Source: an uncultured Treponema sp. (GTDB lineage Bacteria; Spirochaetota; Spirochaetia; Treponematales; Treponemataceae). Taken from it: 64,000 bases of DNA. Of the stretch, positions 59,063-64,000 are shown piece after piece. Numbering within the stretch: position 1 is the stretch's first letter; each line of letters starts with the position of its first letter. The notes below the pieces were generated by a model that worked only from the letters and a program-made list of their open reading frames with translations, was not told the DNA's origin and did no database searches. The translations under genes and the position numbers were made by a program. Where the stretch lies: contig CAJPOF010000001.1 in the NCBI GenBank assembly GCA_905372235.1, forward strand, positions 30,469 to 94,468. Direction: 5' to 3'.

Positions 59063-59237
59063 TTAAAATGTAAAAATAGAAAAAACATGAAGCGCAAAAA
59101 GAACTTAAATATTTCGGCTCGAATAAAAAAAATCTGCGAAAAAACGAAAGCAGGCAGAAGTTTTAAACGGAAACCTAAAATACCCGTTTTGATTTTTCAA
59201 AAACGCTTAAAAAAAACTTCCGCCAAGAAAAAAGCGG

Positions 59238-60149
59238 CTACCTTTCCCACAAGCGTTCAGGATAGTAACCCGAAGCTATTTTTTTTGAAAGTTCGTCTTT
59301 CACAAGCACCCTGTCCTCAGGGTACGTCATCCCAAACCATGACTCGTCGGAAGTATACACCTTTATTGAGCCCTCGCCGTTTTTCACGATGTCGCTTGCG
59401 GCAACAGGAAGAAGCGCCTCTTTTTTCTTCTCGCCGGCATTCGCCTTTATGAAATCTTCCCAATAAAGATTGAAACGCTCGAACGCCTTCAGGCTGAAAC
59501 CAAAAAAGTTCATGCTCACCCACTCTTTTCCGGTGAGGATTTCCTTGCGTTCATCCCATTGGCTTACGACGCTTCCGTTTTCGTCATAAAAAATTTTCAG
59601 ATTCTCCACGATTCCTGCCAATTTTCCGTTTTGAACGGTACAGACTCCTCGGCTTACAGAACCGTTTTTGCTCATAGTGTTTTCAAGGACATAAGCGACC
59701 ATGGCGTGTTCCGGGGAACGCTTTTCGATGGACGAAAGATGAGTGCCAAGGATTTCGAATGCGTTTCTACCATAGTAATCATCGGAATTGATTACGGCAA
59801 ACGGAGCATCAATTGCTTTTTCCGCACAAAGGACGGCGTGCAGAGTTCCCCACGGTTTTTCCCTTCCGGCGGAAAGCCCAATCTGTTCTTCCGTCAAAAG
59901 ACTTTCGTGGGACTGGAACACATAATCCGCATCGATGTTCCTTGAAACTCTGTCGAAAAGTTTTTCCCTAAAATCCGTTTCGATGTCCTTTCTGATTATA
60001 TAAACGATTTTTCCAAAACCGCTTTTCATAGCATCGTATGCGGCAAAATCCAAAAGACATTCGCCGTTTTTCCCGACGGAATCAATCTGCTTTACGCCGC
60101 CGTAACGGCTTCCCATTCCCGCCGCAAGCACCAACAATATCGGTTTCAT
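59238..60149 (-). CDS. Nucleotidyltransferase (NTP-transferase fold)
   Basis: 303 residues. Starts with the NTP-transferase signature '[20 protein letters not shown]' (LAAGxGxR...K), then '[12 protein letters not shown]', '[16 protein letters not shown]' (WGTxxA), '[15 protein letters not shown]' (metal Asp pair). A C-terminal ~100 residues '[15 protein letters not shown]' and '[32 protein letters not shown]' resemble family members of the GalU/CugP type. Substrate (NDP-glucose or other) is not determined. Its ATG overlaps the deoD stop (ATGA), so the two are co-transcribed. Confidence 0.85.
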   Translation of the reverse strand: MKPILLVLAAGMGSRYGGVKQIDSVGKNGECLLDFAAYDAMKSGFGKIVYIIRKDIETDFREKLFDRVSRNIDADYVFQSHESLLTEEQIGLSAGREKPWGTLHAVLCAEKAIDAPFAVINSDDYYGRNAFEILGTHLSSIEKRSPEHAMVAYVLENTMSKNGSVSRGVCTVQNGKLAGIVENLKIFYDENGSVVSQWDERKEILTGKEWVSMNFFGFSLKAFERFNLYWEDFIKANAGEKKKEALLPVAASDIVKNGEGSIKVYTSDESWFGMTYPEDRVLVKDELSKKIASGYYPERLWER

Positions 60150-60859
60150 ATATCCCCTTCCTGAACTATCGTCTCCAGCGCAAGAACCACCATGTCCTTG
60201 AAACTCGACTGGCGTTCAGCCGCCGTTGTTTCTCCACCTTTCACGATATGGTCGCTAACAGTAAACACCGAAAGTGCTTTGCGTCCGAATTCGGCAGCCA
60301 ACGTGAAAAGTTCCGCCGATTCCATCTCGATTCCGATAGCTCCGTATTTTTTCCAGAGTTTCCAGTTCTGCTTGTCGTCGTAGAAAAAATCGCTTGAGAC
60401 AACAGGACCAACCTTAGCCTTGATTCCAAGTTCCTTTGCTTTGTTGAACGCGCCGTAAAGAAGAGAGAAATCCGCCGTGGGCGCAAAATGAAGTCCGCCA
60501 AAACGCTGGTTCAGCAGGTAGGAATCGGAGAACGCCGCGCTCGCAATCACCGTGTCCCTAAGATTTACGTCCTCCTGCACCGAACCTATTGTCCCGACCC
60601 TTATGATTTTCTGCACCCCATAAAATCGGAAAAGTTCATTTACATATATAGAAAGAGAGGGCTGCCCCATTCCGGACCCCTGAACAGAAACCCGATTTCC
60701 CTTGTAAGTTCCCGTAAATCCATACATTCCCCGAACCTCGTTGTAACAAACCGGATTTTCAAGGAAAGTCTCTGCGATAAACTTTGCACGCAACGGGTCT
60801 CCCGGAAGAAGAACCTTGTCTGCGATTTCACCTTCTTTTGCGTTTATATGTGTACTCAT
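60146..60859 (-). CDS. deoD: Purine nucleoside phosphorylase DeoD-type
   Basis: Hexameric phosphorylase of the purine salvage pathway. '[26 protein letters not shown]', '[16 protein letters not shown]', '[19 protein letters not shown]' (phosphate loop), 'IRVGTIGSV' (normally GTCGA/GT-G), '[13 protein letters not shown]' (ribose-binding ME(S)E) and '[11 protein letters not shown]' with the catalytic Asp. 237 residues. TATCAT lies 7 nt before ATG; an overlapping AAGG could serve as a short ribosome site. Confidence 0.95.
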   Translation of the reverse strand: MSTHINAKEGEIADKVLLPGDPLRAKFIAETFLENPVCYNEVRGMYGFTGTYKGNRVSVQGSGMGQPSLSIYVNELFRFYGVQKIIRVGTIGSVQEDVNLRDTVIASAAFSDSYLLNQRFGGLHFAPTADFSLLYGAFNKAKELGIKAKVGPVVSSDFFYDDKQNWKLWKKYGAIGIEMESAELFTLAAEFGRKALSVFTVSDHIVKGGETTAAERQSSFKDMVVLALETIVQEGDI

Positions 60860-60866
60860 ACCTTAG

Positions 60867-60896
60867 ATGATACCACAATAAACGCCAATGTGTATA
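60867..60896 (-). promoter_or_regulatory. Predicted deoD promoter, leaderless geometry
   Basis: Minus strand TATACA (60891-60896), 18 nt, TATCAT (60867-60872), 7 nt, ATG 60859. Confidence 0.5.
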
Positions 60897-60921
60897 AAAA
60901 AAGACGGACAAAATCCGTCTT
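60893..60921 (-). terminator. Terminator downstream of the dksA-like gene
   Basis: AGACGGA (60902-60908) pairs with TCCGTCT (60914-60920), 5-nt loop, U-tract on the minus strand. It overlaps the predicted -35 of deoD. Confidence 0.8.
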
Positions 60922-60957
60922 CGAAGAAACGCAAACAAAATGCATTCGGATTTTCGG

Positions 60958-61314
60958 CTACCTGTTTCGGCGTTCCTCGGCACTGGCGCATTCTATGCAC
61001 ATAAGAGCGTACGGAAGCGCTTCAAGCCTGGCTTGCGGAATATCTTTTCCGCATGAAACGCATATTCCGTATTTGTTCAGCCGCATTCTATCCAATGCGC
61101 TGTCTATAAGCCTAAGTCTCTGCGTGTCCTGCGCACCAAGCGAATCCAGAAGAGTTCTGTCCACAGCATCGGAGGCCACATCCGCCTCGTCACCGGATTC
61201 GACAGGTTTCACCAAATCCTTCATATCCGCATTCTGCCCCTCAAGAGCCTCCAGAATAGTCTTCCTCTGAGCAAGCAGCTTCTCTTTTGTCTCCACAATA
61301 AATTTTTCTTCCAT
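60958..61314 (-). CDS. DksA/TraR-family zinc finger protein
   Basis: 118 residues: coiled-coil N-terminal part ('KEKLLAQRKTILEALEGQ'), the acidic loop 'SGDEADVASDAVDRTLL' (DxxDxA of the secondary-channel tip), and a Cys4 zinc finger 'YGICVSCGKDIPQARLEALPYALMCIEC' (CxxC-x17-CxxC). DksA-like proteins insert into the RNA polymerase secondary channel and act with ppGpp. It lacks the longer N terminus of E. coli DksA. GGGGAGGAG precedes ATG. Confidence 0.9.
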   Translation of the reverse strand: MEEKFIVETKEKLLAQRKTILEALEGQNADMKDLVKPVESGDEADVASDAVDRTLLDSLGAQDTQRLRLIDSALDRMRLNKYGICVSCGKDIPQARLEALPYALMCIECASAEERRNR

Positions 61315-61335
61315 AAATTGTGTCTCCTCCCCTAG

Positions 61336-61358
61336 GTCAACAAACTCCCATTGTTGAC
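61336..61358. promoter_or_regulatory. Dyad in the infA/dksA-like divergent spacer
   Basis: GTCAACAA (61336-61343) and TTGTTGAC (61351-61358) form a perfect 8-bp inverted repeat with a 7-nt centre. It overlaps the infA -35 element by five bases and lies within 45 nt of the dksA-like start codon. Confidence 0.55.
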
Positions 61359-61382
61359 AATCTATTTTAATTTGTACATACT
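61354..61382 (+). promoter_or_regulatory. Predicted infA promoter
   Basis: TTGACA (61354-61359), 17 nt, CATACT (61377-61382). It overlaps the dyad upstream; the palindrome ATACTAGTAT (61378-61387) covers the -10 area. Confidence 0.6.
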
Positions 61383-61452
61383 AGTATAAGTGTAATTCTT
61401 AAAAAATACAAATCCTATTTGAAATTTTACCAAAATTACCCATGGAGGAATC

Positions 61453-61671
61453 GTGGCTAAAGAAGAGGCTATTGAAGTCGAAGGAATCGTAAAAGAGGCA
61501 TTGCCCAACACAATGTTTCGAGTGGAACTGCAGAACGGACATATAATCATGGCACACCTTTCAGGAAAAATGCGCAAACACTACATAAGAATTGTCCCCG
61601 GTGATAGTGTAAAAGTCGCCCTTTCTCCTTACGATCTTGACAGGGGTAGAATTATTTTCCGCCAGCGTTAG
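61453..61671 (+). CDS. infA: Translation initiation factor IF-1
   Basis: 72-residue OB-fold protein binding the ribosomal A site. '[19 protein letters not shown]', '[47 protein letters not shown]' (split) is the typical IF-1 text. The start codon is GTG at 61453, preceded by GGAGG at 5 nt. Its 3' end overlaps the J-domain gene by 20 nt on the other strand. Confidence 0.97.
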   Translation: MAKEEAIEVEGIVKEALPNTMFRVELQNGHIIMAHLSGKMRKHYIRIVPGDSVKVALSPYDLDRGRIIFRQR

Positions 61672-62251
61672 GACTGTTAACGAAATCCCTGATTGCCCTG
61701 AAAGCACCGCTGATTCCCGAACCGGTAATAGCGATGCTAAAAATTAAGCCCAACGGGAACAGAAGCCACCAAATCAGACTCATAAGCACAATTCCCAATA
61801 TCGCCTGAGACACACCAACAACAAAGGCACTGAGAAGTTGCGCCTTTGTCCTTTTCTTACCACTTGAACTCTCATTCCATCGATAATATGTCCGTCTTTC
61901 GCTTTCATTCGCATCATGAGCCGACTGAAACCATCTCCAAAAAGTCTCTTCAGAGCCGAATGAACTTTCTTGATACTCGTATTGATGAGCCGAAGCTTGC
62001 CTACCGTATGCGGAAGTCCGCTCCGAATAAGAATCCTCTCCATGGAAACCGTACGAATTGTACTCCGCTCGTTTTTTCGCATCGCCCAGCACTTGGTAGG
62101 CATCGTTTATTTCCTTGAACCGAGCTTCGGCTTCTTTGTTCCCCTGATTTCTGTCGGGGTGATATTTCAGAGCCTTTTTCCTGTACGCTTTTTTTATATC
62201 ATCATCTGATGCGTTTCTATCTACGCCAAGAATTTCATAATAATCTTTCAA
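61652..62251 (-). CDS. J-domain protein with C-terminal membrane segments
   Basis: 199 residues: complete J domain at the N terminus ('[22 protein letters not shown]', 'KYHPDRNQ' with HPD), a Ser/Gln/Tyr-rich linker, then two hydrophobic segments (about 140-185; '[24 protein letters not shown]' and '[13 protein letters not shown]'). No zinc finger or substrate domain of DnaJ. It likely recruits DnaK to the membrane. The start codon is TTG at 62251, with AAGGA at the right distance; no ATG alternative preserves the J domain. Confidence 0.88.
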   Translation of the reverse strand: MKDYYEILGVDRNASDDDIKKAYRKKALKYHPDRNQGNKEAEARFKEINDAYQVLGDAKKRAEYNSYGFHGEDSYSERTSAYGRQASAHQYEYQESSFGSEETFWRWFQSAHDANESERRTYYRWNESSSGKKRTKAQLLSAFVVGVSQAILGIVLMSLIWWLLFPLGLIFSIAITGSGISGAFRAIRDFVNSPNAGGK

Positions 62252-62339
62252 TGCGTTTTCCTTAAAGTGAAGTGCATACGTTTAAAATAATGATAAAAGC
62301 AAAATGTTACAAGGATAAAAACCGCTTTTCACAGCACAG

Positions 62340-62373
62340 AAAAACTGAAGATGCCATGGAACGGCATCTTCAG
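62340..62373 (-). terminator. Terminator of the 62400-62894 gene
   Basis: CTGAAGATGCC (62345-62355) pairs perfectly with GGCATCTTCAG (62363-62373), then TTTTT on the minus strand. Confidence 0.88.
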
Positions 62374-62399
62374 ATATAGTGCGTGCATCAATCAGAATT

Positions 62400-62894
62400 T
62401 CAATTTTTTAAGATACTCAGATTATAATTATCCACAGCCTTCAAGTATTTTGAACTGGAAATTGAAGATGTAAGCAATGCACCTGCACATGCACAAATTG
62501 CGGTATACATAGAACTTGCATAGATTTCATTTGCATAAGGCGCATTCTCGTTGAATGAATAAACCACACCCGTCGTAAGCCCCGCAGCGCAAAGTCCTGC
62601 CAACGTATATGTCATTCCAAGCCAAAATCTGTAGGATTTCATAATAGCCTTGTTTTCAGGAACTTCATCAAGCATGAAGTTCACTTCCTTGTATGAAAAT
62701 TTCTTTCCCGAAGGATTTTCATATTGAGTAATGTTAAGGAAACACGGGGAATGAACCAAAAGATTCTCGTCAAGAACGCTTGCCTTAAACTCAGTATTTT
62801 CAGAATTATTTTGCACAGAGCGAACCTCACTTTGAGCAAAAACAGAAACCGAAAGAAAAAACAGAGAAAACAATACCAAAACGCATTTTTTCAT
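62400..62894 (-). CDS. Small exported membrane protein
   Basis: 164 residues with signal peptide 'MKKCVLVLFSLFFLSVSVFAQ', a middle part ('VHSPCFLNITQYENPSGKKFSYKEVNFML', quoted for its Cys and Tyr), then two membrane segments ('FWLGMTYTLAGLCAAGLTTGV' and 'YASSMYTAICACAGALLTSSI') separated by 'SFNENAPYANE'. Not a family I recognise. Its leader resembles that of the downstream-lying lipoprotein gene at 63047, so common regulation is likely. GAGG precedes ATG. Confidence 0.65.
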   Translation of the reverse strand: MKKCVLVLFSLFFLSVSVFAQSEVRSVQNNSENTEFKASVLDENLLVHSPCFLNITQYENPSGKKFSYKEVNFMLDEVPENKAIMKSYRFWLGMTYTLAGLCAAGLTTGVVYSFNENAPYANEIYASSMYTAICACAGALLTSSISSSKYLKAVDNYNLSILKN

Positions 62895-62933
62895 TATAAA
62901 ACCTCATTCATTTTAAATTAAACAACGCACATC

Positions 62934-62949
62934 CGATAATAAGTTATCG
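62934..62949. promoter_or_regulatory. Palindrome upstream of the small membrane protein gene
   Basis: CGATAA-TAAG-TTATCG is a perfect 6-bp inverted repeat around 40 nt before the start codon, at the expected promoter position. Possible operator. Confidence 0.4.
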
Positions 62950-63000
62950 TGATGAACATAATCACAAAATATTGTAAACAAATACAATGCAAGAATTTAT

Positions 63001-63034
63001 GTAGCGGAAAATGCGAGAAGCATATTTCCGCTAC
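63001..63034 (-). terminator. Hairpin after the lipoprotein gene
   Basis: GTAGCGGAAA (63001-63010) pairs with TTTCCGCTAC (63025-63034), a perfect 10-bp stem with a 14-nt loop. The trailing run is AT-rich but not a clean U tract. Confidence 0.55.
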
Positions 63035-63046
63035 AAGCAAAAAAGT

Positions 63047-63904
63047 CTACTTATTAATCTTAATCAGTTTTTTAAGTTGCTCCATCGGAATCACTATGCA
63101 GACTTTATCGCGGCGAAACCCTTCGGCAGATGAAGCCGCCCCTACGATGACAGCACCGATACCAGCACCCATTGCAGCTGTCTGAGGTCCTCCCGGAGCA
63201 CCCATTGCCGCTCCAATGGCAGCACCGGCGGCAGCTCCAGCAGCATCGGAAGCAGCCATCATGGCTAGTTTGTGCTTGTAATTATTCCAAAAATCCTTGA
63301 ATATCCACCTTCCAGCAGATTCAGAATCATCGGAAATCCCCAAGGTCTCCGCATTTTCCGCCCAAAAAGCAAGAGAAGACTTAGCAGTCTCTGCGTAACA
63401 GACAAATTCTCTTACATCTTCTGCGGATTTTTCAGACAGCGCAGACAACTCAATCTTTGTTATTGCAGCCTGCGTTTCAGACAACGAATCCATCGGTTCG
63501 TCCAACACAGAAGCCACGAGAGAAATGTAGTCCGACGAAGCCTCCGATACAAGATGATTTTCTACCAAGATTTCATCCGAAGAGCCTTGCACGGAAGCAG
63601 CGCTTCGCTCGCCCGAGCATGAAAAATCCTTAGCATAATAGCAAGATTCAAAAGGACCAAAGAAATCTTCTACGGAATTTTCCTTGTAATTCACCCCTTT
63701 TTTTGCACCTCGCGATTCTGCTCCATAATAAAATTCCTGAAGAGTCTCATTATGCTGCTTTCCTATGCTTGAATAACCGGACGGAAGGATTGAAAACAAT
63801 TGTTTTTCCAACGCTTCGTTAGCATTGTCTTCGATATTGTTCTTACAGGAAATCAAACCTGCAAGCGCAACCAACACCAGAAGTGAAAAAATTGACTTTT
63901 TCAT
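63047..63904 (-). CDS. Lipoprotein with glycine-zipper segment
   Basis: 285 residues. Signal peptide 'MKKSIFSLLVLVALAGLISC' with Cys20 as the lipidation site. The mature part contains one region of short polar repeats and, near the C terminus, a glycine/alanine-zipper (residues about 225-270: 'ASDAAGAAAGAAIGAAMGAPG', 'AAMGAGIGAVIVGAAS'), typical of glycine-zipper proteins that insert in or oligomerise at membranes. ATG 63904 follows AGGTG; the upstream ATG adds only three residues. Function unknown. Confidence 0.7.
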   Translation of the reverse strand: MKKSIFSLLVLVALAGLISCKNNIEDNANEALEKQLFSILPSGYSSIGKQHNETLQEFYYGAESRGAKKGVNYKENSVEDFFGPFESCYYAKDFSCSGERSAASVQGSSDEILVENHLVSEASSDYISLVASVLDEPMDSLSETQAAITKIELSALSEKSAEDVREFVCYAETAKSSLAFWAENAETLGISDDSESAGRWIFKDFWNNYKHKLAMMAASDAAGAAAGAAIGAAMGAPGGPQTAAMGAGIGAVIVGAASSAEGFRRDKVCIVIPMEQLKKLIKINK

Positions 63905-63935
63905 ATAACACCTCATTGATTTTTAAATATAACAC

Positions 63936-63953
63936 GATGCGCATCACATTATA
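63936..63953 (-). promoter_or_regulatory. Operator-like palindrome at the lipoprotein promoter
   Basis: GATGCGCATC (63936-63945) is a perfect 10-bp palindrome starting 2 nt after a minus-strand TATAAT (63948-63953), covering the likely transcription start. Confidence 0.5.
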
Positions 63954-64000
63954 CTTTTTCTAAATTAAATATAGTTTGGAAATGTAAAAAAAATGATGTA

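Noticed and set aside
58998..59237. Threonine attenuator or riboswitch before thrA
   Set aside because: No Thr/Ile-rich leader peptide or lysine-riboswitch core can be read; only a promoter is supported.
59087..59452. Stop-free plus-strand frame in the thrA-nucleotidyltransferase spacer
   Set aside because: Very Lys-rich text from an A-rich region, no ribosome site, and it runs antisense into the nucleotidyltransferase gene.
1..64000. CRISPR arrays, tRNA or rRNA genes, prophage or IS elements
   Set aside because: No regularly spaced repeats, cloverleaf-like sequences, rRNA signatures, transposase or phage genes were found; xerD is the only recombinase and belongs to chromosome segregation.

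Overview
The window looks like chromosomal DNA of a free-living or gut-type Treponema (Spirochaetota). Evidence: class II aldolase next to two FlaA-type periplasmic flagellar sheath proteins, a division cluster mraZ-rsmH-ftsL-murF-ftsW-ftsQ-ftsA-ftsZ followed by xerD, dprA and topA, many lipoproteins with short lipoboxes, and moderate-to-low GC with A/T-rich intergenic spacers. I see no rRNA, tRNA, CRISPR array, insertion sequence or prophage. Assignments rest on reading motifs by eye; no database search was possible.

Layout. 1-5848: three co-directional genes for envelope proteins (tandem fibronectin-III-like repeats, a putative outer-membrane barrel, a lipoprotein). 5936-8714: fba (minus) divergent from a two-gene flaA operon with a consensus promoter. 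8715-9678: a repeat-like spacer and a hypothetical gene ending inside it. 9758-22862: the mra/fts cluster under a striking four-box MraZ operator, running on through xerD, a TPR lipoprotein, dprA and topA. 22891-25207: secondary alcohol dehydrogenase and a COG0523 GTPase. 25389-30829: an RlmI-type methyltransferase and a sugar ABC transporter (binding protein plus two permeases, one with a very large extracytoplasmic insertion). 30937-36100: sufCBDS plus sufU on the minus strand. 36318-41167: GGDEF-EAL protein, argS, OmpA-like protein. 41347-46165: nuclease-like protein, small membrane protein, recQ, a QueD/PTPS homologue, hisHF, hsp20. 46484-51769: EamA transporter and a murE-ddl-murD operon. 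52194-55855: pentapeptide-like protein, metallo-hydrolase, a hypothetical protein, and a secreted HExxH protein whose reading frame is broken at an A8 tract. 55897-64000: regulatory ACT protein, fused aspartokinase-homoserine dehydrogenase, nucleotidyltransferase, deoD, DksA-like, infA, J-domain protein and two small envelope proteins with near-identical leaders.

The most distinctive signals are regulatory. About ten genes have no Shine-Dalgarno sequence but carry a -10-like hexamer only 6-9 nt before the start codon, usually with a -35-like element 17 nt further up, which suggests widespread leaderless transcription. The mraZ leader has four GTGG boxes at an exact 10-nt period, directly between the -10 element and the start codon. 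Several intergenic stretches (8861-8958, 24047-24307, 25208-25388, 51967-52060) look like dispersed structured elements rather than ordinary spacers.
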